DNA of 33,054 bases from Chloroflexota bacterium. Its GTDB lineage: Bacteria; Chloroflexota; Dormibacteria; CF-121. Of the stretch, positions 13,375 to 22,178 are shown piece by piece. A model generated the notes under the pieces. That model was not told the origin of the DNA, ran no database searches, and saw only the letters and a program-made list of their open reading frames with translations. Positions within the stretch are counted from its first letter, which is position 1. Every line of letters begins with the position of its first letter. The stretch spans positions 1 through 33,054 of the forward strand of contig VBDY01000133.1 in the NCBI GenBank assembly GCA_005882775.1, written 5' to 3'. Both the position numbers and the translations under genes were made by a program.

Positions 13375-16163
13375 GCCGCAGCCTCCTTGATTGGTGCCTG
13401 GCCGATCACCTGGCGTACGGCCGCTACCAGGCCCTCGGGCTCGATCGTTCCTTTTGCGATGAACCGTTGAATATGGCCGTCCAGAGTAAGCACGTCCTCA
13501 GCCGTCAATTCCTTCGCGCTCACGATCACCACCGGGACTGCCGCGCTGCTGGGGTGGGCGCGGATCCGCGCCACCACCTCAAAGCCGCTCATCCCGGGCA
13601 TCATCAGGTCGAGTAGCACCAGGTCAGGGGGCGAGTCTGAAATTTCAGCCATCGCCTCGTCCCCGGTCGATGCTTCGCGGACCTGCGCACCCTCATCTCT
13701 GAGGATCTTCCCCAGCATGCTGCGGGCGTCGGCCTGGTCGTCGACGATCAGCACGCTCCGGCCGGTGAGGTCGGGCAGGAGCCGGTGAACCCTGGTCAGC
13801 AACTGGTTGCGTTCGTACGGCTTGGAAAGGTAGTCGGACGCACCCAGCGCGAAGACCAGTCGCTGGTCCTCCACAATGGTCACCACCAGTACCGGGATGC
13901 TCGAGGTTTCCGGGTCTTCCTTGAGCTTTTCCAGCACCCACCAGCCCGACGCGTCGGGCATCATGATGTCGAGCGTCACGAGCAGTGGCCGGCACTCGCG
14001 CGCCAACTGGAGCGCGTCGGCCGCATTCGACGCCTGCACGGTTTTCCATCCGTCCTGCTCGAGGTGGCGGGCGATCAGCTGGCGCACGCTGGCGTCGTCG
14101 TCGACCACCAGGATGACGCTGCCCGGTAGCGGCTGGGCCGGCCGGACCGTGGCTCGCGGGAGAGGGAGCGGGGCCACCGCCCGGGTCGCGGCTTCCCAGG
14201 CCGGCAGGGTGAACGAGAAGGTGCTGCCCATTCCCGGCTCGCTGATCACGGTGATCGCCCCCCCATGCATCTCCACCAACTTGCGCACAATGCTCAGGCC
14301 CAGGCCGGTTCCGCCGTGGCGGCGGGTACTGCTGCCGTCGCCCTGGACGAACTCCTCGAAGATGACCTTCTGGGACTCGGGCGAGATCCCGATGCCGGTG
14401 TCCTTGACCGAGATGCGCACCATCCGGCCGGATGATTGGGCCCAGACTTCCAGGTGACCCCGGTCCGTGAACTTCACCGCGTTCGAAAGCAGGTTGACCA
14501 GGATCTGCTTGAGACGAACCGGGTCTGCCTCCGCGGGCGGCAGGTCCGGCGCAAACCGGGTCTCCACTCGCAACCCCTTCTCCTGGGCGAGAGGTCGAAT
14601 GCTGTCAGCGACGTCGTCCACCAGTCCGGATAGCTCTACCCGCTCCAGCGACAGGTCCATCTTGCCGGCTTCGATCTTGCTCAGGTCCAGGATCTGGTTG
14701 ATCAGGGTGAGGAGCGACTGTCCGCTCTTGTTGACTTGTTGGATGTCCTGCTGCTGCTCCTCGTTCAGTGGCCCATCGATGCCGTCCAGCAGGATCTGCG
14801 AAAACCCGATGATGGCCGAGAGGGGGGTCCGAAGCTCGTGCGAAACATTGGCCAGGAACTCCGACTTGAGCTTGTTGGCCCGGGCAAGCTCCTGGTTTGC
14901 GGACTGCAGCTCGCCGGTCCGCTGCGCGACCTTCTCCTCCAGGTTCTGGTAGGCGCCGCTGAGCTGGGTCGCCATCTGGTTGAAGGTGCGCGCCAGGATC
15001 AGGATCTCGCGGGTGGCAAAGAGGCGAGTGATCCGAGCCGGCTGCGAGAAATCGCCCTGGGCGATTCTTGCAGCAGCCCGGTTGAGCTCGTCCACAGGTC
15101 GTGACAACCAGAGCGCGGCCAGGAACGCCAGCACCAGGGCCAGGCCCGCCGCGACCATCAGCCACTGGACTGCCCCGATGATCAACGGCATCAACTCCGC
15201 CCTTAGTTCGGACGTGGGCTGGGAGACCCAGACCTTCCATCCAACCAGTGGGACCGTGGCAAAGCCCGCGACGCTGGGGACGTTGCCGTCCAGGTCCGTA
15301 TACCAGGCCACCCCGGTCTGGTGTCCCAGGGACGTCTGAAAGATGCCCTCGCCGGAGAGGTCCTTCGCCTGCAGCCGCCAATCGGCCCGCGGGTGAGCGA
15401 TCACCCGTCCCAGGCCATCGACCACCACCGCCTGCCCCAGCTGCCCCACCCGGCTGTAGTCGGAAAGACGCTGCACCTCGGATAGGTCGACCGTCCCCGC
15501 CAGGTAGCCGACCAGGTTGCGCTGGCGGTCGAACAGTGGCACTGCGATCACCACCGCCGCCACGTCACTGACGCCGCGCGCCCGGAGCACGTCAGAGAAA
15601 GTGGGCTGGGTGTGAAGGGGATTGAGCACTTCCCTCACGTATGTCCAATCGCCGAAGTCCTGGCCCATGCCCGCCGGCGGATCGGCGGCAACCGCTCGAC
15701 CTTTTAGATTTCCAACGTAGACCTGGAGCAATGCGGGGACAGCCGAATGGGCAGCCGCCAGCTCCTGGTTGAGGTGGGCGGGGTTGAGGCCCGCGTCATT
15801 CAAGTGCTTGACACTTCCGTCGGAGTCCGACTCGATCTGTGAGGCCGTGCTCTGCAACGCCGCGGACTGGTCGAGGACGAATCCGTAAACCGCCTGGGCC
15901 AGCGTCTCGGCCAGCCGCTGGTGCTTGTCGCTGATGCTGTCGTTCTGGGCGCTGAAGAGCGCCGAAATCCGCTGGGCTCCGAAAAAGAGGAGTGGCGCCA
16001 CCGCCACTAGTAGAAAGGCCACGCTCATGAACCAGCGCAGTGAGTGGGTCCGGGCCGGATCCGGGTCCCTCAAGAGGCGCCCTGGTTTCCGATGAGGGAG
16101 TCGCGCTCGCAGCCGGGTAAGAGCTGATGAGCCCACACCGCAGTAACGCAGGGTCGAGTTCAA
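13371..16163 (-). CDS. Hybrid sensor histidine kinase with extracytoplasmic Cache-type sensor and two receivers
   Basis: A membrane signalling kinase of 930 residues. Order: helix 1 (about 45-65), extracytoplasmic double-Cache-like sensor (75-320), helix 2 (328-353), HAMP (354-405), dimerisation domain with H-box His442 (SHELRTPLS), ATPase domain with N-box NLLSNAVKF, G1 DTGIGIS and G2 GGTGLGLSI, receiver 1 with Asp732 (TLDIMMP) and receiver 2 with Asp852 (LLDLMMP). There is no histidine phosphotransfer domain, so phosphate probably moves to the receivers and to the CheY-like protein encoded next. The open frame starts at TTG 16163; GTG at 16136 is an alternative and neither has a good ribosome site. 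It is divergent from endonuclease III with 35 bases between. The sensed ligand is unknown. Confidence 0.93.
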   Translation of the reverse strand: MNSTLRYCGVGSSALTRLRARLPHRKPGRLLRDPDPARTHSLRWFMSVAFLLVAVAPLLFFGAQRISALFSAQNDSISDKHQRLAETLAQAVYGFVLDQSAALQSTASQIESDSDGSVKHLNDAGLNPAHLNQELAAAHSAVPALLQVYVGNLKGRAVAADPPAGMGQDFGDWTYVREVLNPLHTQPTFSDVLRARGVSDVAAVVIAVPLFDRQRNLVGYLAGTVDLSEVQRLSDYSRVGQLGQAVVVDGLGRVIAHPRADWRLQAKDLSGEGIFQTSLGHQTGVAWYTDLDGNVPSVAGFATVPLVGWKVWVSQPTSELRAELMPLIIGAVQWLMVAAGLALVLAFLAALWLSRPVDELNRAAARIAQGDFSQPARITRLFATREILILARTFNQMATQLSGAYQNLEEKVAQRTGELQSANQELARANKLKSEFLANVSHELRTPLSAIIGFSQILLDGIDGPLNEEQQQDIQQVNKSGQSLLTLINQILDLSKIEAGKMDLSLERVELSGLVDDVADSIRPLAQEKGLRVETRFAPDLPPAEADPVRLKQILVNLLSNAVKFTDRGHLEVWAQSSGRMVRISVKDTGIGISPESQKVIFEEFVQGDGSSTRRHGGTGLGLSIVRKLVEMHGGAITVISEPGMGSTFSFTLPAWEAATRAVAPLPLPRATVRPAQPLPGSVILVVDDDASVRQLIARHLEQDGWKTVQASNAADALQLARECRPLLVTLDIMMPDASGWWVLEKLKEDPETSSIPVLVVTIVEDQRLVFALGASDYLSKPYERNQLLTRVHRLLPDLTGRSVLIVDDQADARSMLGKILRDEGAQVREASTGDEAMAEISDSPPDLVLLDLMMPGMSGFEVVARIRAHPSSAAVPVVIVSAKELTAEDVLTLDGHIQRFIAKGTIEPEGLVAAVRQVIGQAPIKEAAA

Positions 16164-16198
16164 AACGCGCTCTGTTACGCGGCCGTTACGCTTGACCC

Positions 16199-16876
16199 GT
16201 GGCCCGTCCGACGTTAGGCAAACGCGAGCGAGCCCGGCTTGCCGTGGAGCGGCTGAAAACGCTCTATCCCGCGATTTCGGAGCTGGTCCACCGTAACCCC
16301 TTCGAGATGCTGATCGCCACCATCCTGTCAGCCCAGACGACGGACCGGTCCGTGAACGCGGTCACGCCGCTGCTCTTCAAGCGATACCCGGAACCGCGGG
16401 CCCTGGCCCATGCCGATCCGAAGGCGGTCGAAGCGATCATCAAACCCACCGGGTTTTTCCACGTGAAGGCAAAGACGATCATTGCCTGCAGCGCCGCCCT
16501 GGTTGAGCGCTTCGGCGGTCAGGTGCCGGGCACCATGGAAGAGCTGGTGACCTTGCCCGGCGTCGGCCGCAAGACGGCCAACGTCGTGCTGGGGGTCGCT
16601 TTCGGGCTTCCCGGATTTGCGGTCGACACGCACGTCGCCCGGCTGACGCGGCGTTTGCGCCTGACCGCAAGCCGCGACCCCGTCAAGATCGAAGCCGAAG
16701 TGACTCGCATTGTGCCCACGGAGGAGTGGACCGGCTTCAGCCTGCGACTGATCTTGCACGGACGTCGTGTCTGCCTGGCGCGCGCGCCGCGATGCCCCGA
16801 GTGCGTCATGAACGACTTCTGTCCGTCGTCCACCGTCCGGGCCCGGCTGCGCCGGGCGGCTGCCGCGGGCAGATGA
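16199..16876 (+). CDS. nth: Endonuclease III (DNA glycosylase/AP lyase)
   Basis: A 225-residue base-excision repair enzyme that removes oxidised pyrimidines and nicks abasic sites. Helix-hairpin-helix is LPGVGRKTANVVL, with catalytic Lys125, and the catalytic Asp143 lies in AVDTHVARL. The [4Fe-4S] cluster ligands follow C-x6-C-x2-C-x5-C at 192, 199, 202 and 208. Length is typical. Start is GTG at 16199. The stop overlaps the next ATG as ATGA. Confidence 0.96.
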   Translation: MARPTLGKRERARLAVERLKTLYPAISELVHRNPFEMLIATILSAQTTDRSVNAVTPLLFKRYPEPRALAHADPKAVEAIIKPTGFFHVKAKTIIACSAALVERFGGQVPGTMEELVTLPGVGRKTANVVLGVAFGLPGFAVDTHVARLTRRLRLTASRDPVKIEAEVTRIVPTEEWTGFSLRLILHGRRVCLARAPRCPECVMNDFCPSSTVRARLRRAAAAGR

Positions 16877-17457
16877 CAGCGTCTGTGCCGCATCATGACA
16901 TCATGGCGACTCGCCCGCGGCGAGGCGACACCTTCCTCGGGATCGGCCTGGTGCTGGTCGGCGCCCTGTTCTTGCTCGGCCAGCTGCTCCACCTGGACTT
17001 CAGCCGTTACGGCTGGCCGTTCTTCATCATCCTCCCGGGGTTAGGCCTCTTCCTGGTGGCGGTCACGGCGGCCGGCCGCGTCAGCCAGGGATTGGCGATC
17101 AGCGGCAGCACCTTGGCCATCACCGGGTTGGTTCTTCTGGTTCAGGACCTGACCGATGACTACGAGAGCTGGGCATACGCCTGGGCGCTCGTGTTTCCCG
17201 GGGCGGTAGGTCTGGGGCTCCTTGCGTACGGGCTCCTGGCGGGGCGTCCGCAGCTGGTCCGGCCCGGGATTCGCACATCCGCGACCGGACTTGTGCTGTT
17301 CATGGTTGGAGCGATCTTCTTCGAGGGTGTGGTCGGGATCAGCGGCCGTCAGTTTGGACGCACTACAGGCATCCTCGTCTCCGCGCTGGTGATCGCGATC
17401 GGTGCGGCCATGCTGGCCGCCAACCTGGCCTCCCGCCGCCCAAGCGATTCTCGATAA
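16873..17457 (+). CDS. LiaF/LiaI-like (DUF5668-type) multi-helix membrane protein
   Basis: A 194-residue integral membrane protein with about six short hydrophobic helices (from residue 20 to 185). The first two read like the LiaI/LiaF transmembrane region, FLGIGLVLVGALFLLGQLL followed by WPFFIILPGLGLFLVA. ATG at 16873 overlaps the endonuclease III stop; ATG at 16903 is possible too. LiaF proteins regulate envelope-stress two-component systems, but no LiaR/LiaS is adjacent, so only the membrane architecture is claimed. Fifteen bases separate it from pfkA-like downstream, suggesting a three-gene plus-strand operon. Confidence 0.72.
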   Translation: MTASVPHHDIMATRPRRGDTFLGIGLVLVGALFLLGQLLHLDFSRYGWPFFIILPGLGLFLVAVTAAGRVSQGLAISGSTLAITGLVLLVQDLTDDYESWAYAWALVFPGAVGLGLLAYGLLAGRPQLVRPGIRTSATGLVLFMVGAIFFEGVVGISGRQFGRTTGILVSALVIAIGAAMLAANLASRRPSDSR

Positions 17458-17472
17458 TAAGCAGCGACGCTG

Positions 17473-18519
17473 ATGATGCGGATTGGAATTCTCACCGGTG
17501 GCGGAGATGCCCCCGGACTGAACGCGGCGATTCGCGCCGCGGCCCGGCGGGCGTTCCAGCGTGGGTTCCAGGTGACCGGCATCAAGAATGGCTGGGCCGG
17601 ATGCCTGAACGCCGGCGACTTCGAAAGCCTCACTCCGGCATCGGTTCGCGGCATCCTGCCGCTGGGCGGAACCATCCTGGGCACCTCGCGGACGAACCCG
17701 ATGAAAGAGAAGGACGGCGTCCAGCAGGTGATCTCACTGCTGCGCGGCAACGGGATCGACGGCCTGGTGGCTATCGGCGGCGACGACACGCTCTCGGTCG
17801 CGGCTGCGATGAGCGATGCCGGGTACCTGGTTGTGGGCGTCCCCAAAACCATCGACAACGACCTTTCGGCAACCGAGTTCTGTATCGGCTTCGACACCGC
17901 GGTGGGGGTTGTGGTCGAGGCACTGGATCGGCTCCACACGACCGCATCAGCCCACCATCGGGTGATGGTGGTAGAGGTGATGGGCCGCGACACGGGTTGG
18001 GTCGCGATGATCGGCGGCCTCGCCGGCGGAGCCGACATGATCATCATCCCCGAGTTCCCGGTTTCCCTCGACCAGGTGGTCGAGCACCTGCACCGTCGGC
18101 GCGGTGAGGGCAAGGACTTCAGCATCATCGTGATCGCCGAAGGCGCGAAGATGCAGGCACTGGAACCGGCGATGGCGATCGCCGCCGGGTCCGACAAGCG
18201 CGACGCCTTCGGCCACGTTCAGCTGGCCAAGCAGGGGGTGGGCGACGCCCTCAGCACGCGTATCGAGGATGCCACCGGGTTTGAGACCCGGGTAACCGTC
18301 CTTGGGCACCTGCAGCGAGGAGGGTCACCCTCTCCGGTCGACCGGATCTGGGCCACCCGGCTGGGAGTGGCGGCCACCGATCTCCTGGCTGAGCACCGGG
18401 GCGGATTCATTCCGATCCGGCACAACGGCGAGATCAAGGTAGTCCCGTTGCGCGCCGTGATCGAGGAGCAGCGAAAGGTCCCCAAAGACCTCTATCAGCT
18501 GGCGAACGTATTCGCCTGA
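17473..18519 (+). CDS. 6-phosphofructokinase, predicted pyrophosphate-dependent type
   Basis: A 348-residue glycolytic enzyme phosphorylating fructose 6-phosphate. Motifs: GILTGGGDAPGLNA at the N-terminus, GGDDT (102-106), PKTIDND (124-130, catalytic Asp128), MGRDTGW and HLQRGGSPSP near the C-terminus. In the family, ATP enzymes have GGDGS and PGTIDND. An Asp in the first motif and Lys in the second mark PPi-using enzymes, which work reversibly. Substrate choice is thus a motif-based prediction. Start is ATG 17473 (or the adjacent ATG 17476). Only five bases separate its stop from the convergent GGDEF gene, with no terminator seen. Confidence 0.93.
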   Translation: MMRIGILTGGGDAPGLNAAIRAAARRAFQRGFQVTGIKNGWAGCLNAGDFESLTPASVRGILPLGGTILGTSRTNPMKEKDGVQQVISLLRGNGIDGLVAIGGDDTLSVAAAMSDAGYLVVGVPKTIDNDLSATEFCIGFDTAVGVVVEALDRLHTTASAHHRVMVVEVMGRDTGWVAMIGGLAGGADMIIIPEFPVSLDQVVEHLHRRRGEGKDFSIIVIAEGAKMQALEPAMAIAAGSDKRDAFGHVQLAKQGVGDALSTRIEDATGFETRVTVLGHLQRGGSPSPVDRIWATRLGVAATDLLAEHRGGFIPIRHNGEIKVVPLRAVIEEQRKVPKDLYQLANVFA

Positions 18520-18524
18520 CTAGC

Positions 18525-20942
18525 CTAACCGGCCCGTCGCTTCTGCGCGTAGAGGGTGGCGTCGGCCGCTGCCAGCAGCTCAGCTGTGGTCTGGCCGTGG
18601 TCGGGGTAGGTCGCGATCCCCAGGCTGACCCCAGGAATCGCGATCAGCCGCTGTCCAATCATCACCCGGTGTCGAGCAATGCCCTCCCGAATTCGCTGGG
18701 CGACGACGATGGCCGCCGGGGCCGGGGTGGATGGGAGCAGAACAACGAACTCGTCGCCTCCGTAGCGTGCTACCAGGTCTTCGCCGCGCACCGCGTCGGT
18801 GAGCGCGTTTGCGACTTCGCGCAGGAGCGCATCGCCCGCCAGGTGACCGTAGGTGTCGTTGACATGTTTGAGCTGGTCGACGTCCAGGAAGACGATGGAG
18901 AAGGTGCCCTGGCTACGCCCGGCGGATTCGATCTGCTGTTCGACTCGCTCCAGCAGGAGCCGCCGGTTGACCAGCCGGGTGAGGGCGTCATGGGTAGCCT
19001 CACGCTTCAGGCGGTCGTGGAGCTGCGCCACCTCGAGGCACGAGGCGAGCTGAGACCCGACCGCCGCCATCAAGGCGAGGTCTGCCTCGCCGAAAGCATC
19101 GACCTCCTGACTCTCGGCATCGAGCACCCCGATGACCCGGCCCTGGCTTACCAGAGGGAAGGCCAGCTTGGATCGGACCTGCGGGTCGAGCATGATGTAA
19201 CGAGAGTCGGCCCGCACATCGGGGACAATCTGCGGCGCTCGATGCTGGAATACCCAGCCCGTGATGCCGGTGCCGGCCGGAATCCGCATGCTGCCGATCT
19301 CGCCGCGGCCGGCATGAGCCCCGACCTGCAGCTCGTCAGGGTCCTCGCCCGGAAGCAGCAGCAGCACCAGGTCGTAGTCCATGACCTCCTGAATAATTGA
19401 AACGATTCTCTTGAGCAGGGTTTCGAGATCGAGCACGGCGGCTGTTTCCTGCGCGATCCGGTAGATGATCTGGAGCTCTCGTGAGTCGGCGGCCGTGAAC
19501 GAATCCCGCCGGGGCGCGTTGAGTCCCTGGGAAAACGGCTGCGGCTCACTCAGCTCACGCTCCATCCGCTGATACCAATCGACCTGGGTATCGCGGGCCG
19601 TCCACAGCATCTCGATGAAGGCGTTCACGATGGAGGGGTCCAGGCCTATGCCGCGGAAGCCCTTGACCTCTTCGAGTGCCTCGTCGAGCAGCTCCACCGA
19701 GCGTGACGGGAGATCGAAGGTAACGTTGAAGAACGCGTTTACGACGCTGACCACGCGGGTTTCGATCGGTATCCCGTCTCCCTTGAGCCGATCGGGATAC
19801 CCCTCCCCGTTGAACCATTCGTGGTGGGCTCGGACCAGCGGAGCCAGGGCTGCCAGTGGCCTGAAGCGCTTCAGCAGGTCGGCAGCCAGCACCGGGTGGG
19901 TCATCATCACAGCCCGCTCCTCGGCATTCAGCCGTCGCCGTTTCTTGAGGATGCTCTCGGGGAGCGCAAGCTTGCCGAGGTCCTGCAGGAAAGCGGTGTA
20001 GCGGACCCGCCGGCGGGCCTCCGGATCGAAGCGCAAATGCTGTGCCAGGTGGTCAGCCAGGTCGGCATGCTGGACTGCGCGAGCGGAGACCACCTCCCGC
20101 ATGCTGACGGCTGCGGTCAGAGCGAGCACGGTTGCTTCCTGCAATTCACGTGACTCGGCTAGCAGGCGCGCCGTCTCCATGGCGGCAGCGGTCTGGTTGG
20201 CGAAGGCGGTTAGCGCTGGAAGGTGCGACTCGCGCAGGTCCTCGCCAACCACGTTGATAGCTCCCAGCACTCGATCGCGGGCGACCAGCGGGGCCGAGAT
20301 CGCGGTTCGCATGTGAAGCAGGTTGCCAATTTTCCGCGCGCGCTCCGCGTCCGAACCAAGCAGATGCGTGACCCGCTCTACCAGTAGATTCGTGTCGCCC
20401 AGGTACTGGGCCTGGCGTGTCTGGCAAGCCCGCTTCAAGACGGGGACCTGGTCGAGCGGAATCACGTAGTCGGGTGGTCGCGGCCCGGTCAACTGGCGCA
20501 GCTGCTCGGCAGCCTCGCCCACATTGGCATAGGCAACGGTTAGGCCCTGACCGTCCGGCGTGAGCAGGAAGAAATGGGAGGAGAGGCCAACCTCGGCCAG
20601 CCGCCGCCCCACCGCCTGAAAAATAGACTCGGTGTCGAGCAGTTGCAGCGCCTCAGCCCCAGCCTGGCTCAGCGCCAGGACCAGCCGTTCCGATGCGGCG
20701 TGCGCCCGGTCAGAGGCGTCAGGCGCTACCACCAATGGCCGGAACTGCTCGTGTCCTGCCTCCACCAGCCGCTCGGCGCGAAAGAACCAGCCGCGTCCGA
20801 TCTTCTCGGCGGGTAGCCGGCCGGCGCGAGCCTGACGGCGAACCACCTCGGGGTGCCGGCGGATGGCGCGGGCCACGTCGTCTACCGAAAGCAGGCCGGG
20901 CGCCGGAGCGGTAGCGATGGGTTGTGTGAGACGACGCTGCAC
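18525..20942 (-). CDS. HTH-GAF-degenerate HD-GYP-GAF-GGDEF signalling protein (predicted diguanylate cyclase)
   Basis: A soluble protein of 805 residues from GTG 20942; TTG 20954 is an alternative, and longer readings run into the divergent gene. Domains: excisionase/MerR-like helix-turn-helix (16-62), GAF (101-258), HD-GYP-like (270-447), GAF (503-642), GGDEF (643-803). The cyclase site is intact (YGGDEF, 727-732), and the inhibitory site RGED lies exactly five residues before it, so it probably makes c-di-GMP with product feedback. The HD-GYP part looks dead: the HD pair is Gln320-Asp321, and the metal Asp of the usual VADAFDAMT segment is Asn402 in VVNAFFNVT, although HHEWFNGEGYP remains. 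It may serve as a sensor or dimer module. A DNA-binding-like domain on a cyclase is unusual. It is divergent from the REC-HD-GYP gene. Confidence 0.92.
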   Translation of the reverse strand: MQRRLTQPIATAPAPGLLSVDDVARAIRRHPEVVRRQARAGRLPAEKIGRGWFFRAERLVEAGHEQFRPLVVAPDASDRAHAASERLVLALSQAGAEALQLLDTESIFQAVGRRLAEVGLSSHFFLLTPDGQGLTVAYANVGEAAEQLRQLTGPRPPDYVIPLDQVPVLKRACQTRQAQYLGDTNLLVERVTHLLGSDAERARKIGNLLHMRTAISAPLVARDRVLGAINVVGEDLRESHLPALTAFANQTAAAMETARLLAESRELQEATVLALTAAVSMREVVSARAVQHADLADHLAQHLRFDPEARRRVRYTAFLQDLGKLALPESILKKRRRLNAEERAVMMTHPVLAADLLKRFRPLAALAPLVRAHHEWFNGEGYPDRLKGDGIPIETRVVSVVNAFFNVTFDLPSRSVELLDEALEEVKGFRGIGLDPSIVNAFIEMLWTARDTQVDWYQRMERELSEPQPFSQGLNAPRRDSFTAADSRELQIIYRIAQETAAVLDLETLLKRIVSIIQEVMDYDLVLLLLPGEDPDELQVGAHAGRGEIGSMRIPAGTGITGWVFQHRAPQIVPDVRADSRYIMLDPQVRSKLAFPLVSQGRVIGVLDAESQEVDAFGEADLALMAAVGSQLASCLEVAQLHDRLKREATHDALTRLVNRRLLLERVEQQIESAGRSQGTFSIVFLDVDQLKHVNDTYGHLAGDALLREVANALTDAVRGEDLVARYGGDEFVVLLPSTPAPAAIVVAQRIREGIARHRVMIGQRLIAIPGVSLGIATYPDHGQTTAELLAAADATLYAQKRRAG

Positions 20943-21013
20943 TGGTGCGTGCAACGAAGGAAGCCGCCGCTTCCTACGTCTTACCTCGCGTGGAGCCGGT
21001 GGCTTCGGGACCC

Positions 21014-22003
21014 ATGCCGGAGCGTCGAACGATTCTGGTGGCGGACGACAGCTCCGCCAACCGGGACCTTCTCTCAGGTCAGCTATCGACCCTGGGGTTC
21101 TGGACGGAGGCTGCCACCAACGGCCAGGAGGCAGTGGCCGCCGCCCGCAGGTTGCAACCGGATCTGATCCTGATGGACATCGAGATGCCGGTGATGAATG
21201 GCCACGAAGCCTGCAAGCGCCTGAAGGCTGACCCTGCCACGGCCGAGATCCCCGTCCTGATGATGACCGGCTTCGACCCAAGACCGGAGCGCTCGAAGAT
21301 GGTCGAGGCGGGCGGCGACGACCTGATAGTCAAGCCGATCCCGATGCGGGACCTCCAGGTTCGGGTGCGGGCCTTGCTCAGGTTGAAGGAGCTCCGGCGC
21401 GACCTTCGCAGTACCCAGGAAAGCCTCCGCCAGCTCGTTCAGAGGGAGAACCCAACCGAGTCCAAGGCACCGTTCGACGACCGGGTCGCGCTCACAGCGC
21501 AGGCTCTTGCCCGGCTGATCGGCCTCGACGCCGAGGACCAGGAGGTCGCCTTCCACGCCGGATTGCTGCACGACATCGGCCAGATCGGCCTGCCAGAAGA
21601 GCTGCTCAACCGGCAGGGGAGTCTGACGGCAGAGGAATTCGCGCGCATCCAGCAGCACACCATCCTGGGCGCCGAGCTGGCCGGCCCGTTTCGCCCAGCG
21701 TCTGTGCTGGCGCCCGCCATCCGTCACCACCACGAGCGCTGGGACGGTAACGGTTACCCGGACAAGCTCCAGGGCCCGGCCATCCCGATGATGGCCAGGA
21801 TCGTGTCGGTCGCCGACGCCTTCCACGCCATGATCACCGACCGGCCCTACCGGCCGCGCTTCACCGTTGCCAGGGCGCTCGAGATCCTGGCCCAGGGGTC
21901 GGGGAGCCAGTGGGACCCCCGGCTGGTGGCCGCCTTTGCCACCTCGTCTCTGCCCCAGCGCATCGCGGGCGCCGTCGCAGAAGACCAGGCCAAGATCGCT
22001 TAG
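21014..22003 (+). CDS. REC-HD-GYP response regulator (predicted c-di-GMP phosphodiesterase)
   Basis: A 329-residue response regulator. The receiver (1-125) has phospho-acceptor Asp55 in LILMDIEMP and Lys107 in LIVKPIP. The HD-GYP domain (155-315) keeps HD (186-187, LLHDIGQ), the HHHERWDGNGYP segment (238-248) and SVADAFHAM. The usual HDIGK Lys is Gln190. It should hydrolyse c-di-GMP to pGpG or GMP under phosphorelay control. ATG at 21014 begins exactly at the receiver; an in-frame GTG at 20945 would add an unrelated 23-residue tail and leave only two bases to the divergent gene. Paired with the cyclase next door it would form a make/break switch. The cognate kinase could be the hybrid kinase at 13371-16163, but that is speculation. 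Confidence 0.93.
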   Translation: MPERRTILVADDSSANRDLLSGQLSTLGFWTEAATNGQEAVAAARRLQPDLILMDIEMPVMNGHEACKRLKADPATAEIPVLMMTGFDPRPERSKMVEAGGDDLIVKPIPMRDLQVRVRALLRLKELRRDLRSTQESLRQLVQRENPTESKAPFDDRVALTAQALARLIGLDAEDQEVAFHAGLLHDIGQIGLPEELLNRQGSLTAEEFARIQQHTILGAELAGPFRPASVLAPAIRHHHERWDGNGYPDKLQGPAIPMMARIVSVADAFHAMITDRPYRPRFTVARALEILAQGSGSQWDPRLVAAFATSSLPQRIAGAVAEDQAKIA

Positions 22004-22032
22004 CCTAGTCGCAGAGCCCGAGCTTAGCAGCC

Positions 22033-22146
22033 GCGCGGAGCGCGCTTTAGCTTAGGGCGGGTCGGTCTGCAGGCCCGTGCGAGCAAACGAGCGCACCTGA
22101 GCTTTGGCGCGAGTGCGCCGCGGGCCGTCGCAGACCGCAACCGCCC
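22033..22146. ncRNA. Structured intergenic element: possible regulatory RNA or 3' UTR structure
   Basis: Between the HD-GYP gene and the pilin gene lies a nested fold. Outer stem GGGCGG (22055-22060) pairs with CCGCCC (22141-22146). Then CGGTCTGC (22063-22070) pairs with GCAGACCG (22130-22137), and GGCCCG (22072-22077) with CGGGCC (22121-22126). The inside offers two exclusive hairpins: GTGCG 22077-22081 with CGCAC 22092-22096, or GCGCAC 22091-22096 with GTGCGC 22113-22118. A small hairpin precedes it (GCGCG/CGCGC, 22033-22045). Either strand could carry it, as leader or tail. It matches no riboswitch I can recall. Structure is seen directly; RNA status is inference. Confidence 0.5.
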
Positions 22147-22178
22147 GTCTCGTCCCTTTGCGAAGGCGATAAAGGAAA

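Noticed and set aside
20943-21281. N-terminal extension of the HTH-GAF-GGDEF protein
   Set aside because: It runs across the receiver domain of the divergent gene and is Arg/Ser/Pro-rich filler.
22055-22146. c-di-GMP (GEMM) riboswitch
   Set aside because: The conserved GEMM core sequences are not present on either strand despite the c-di-GMP context.
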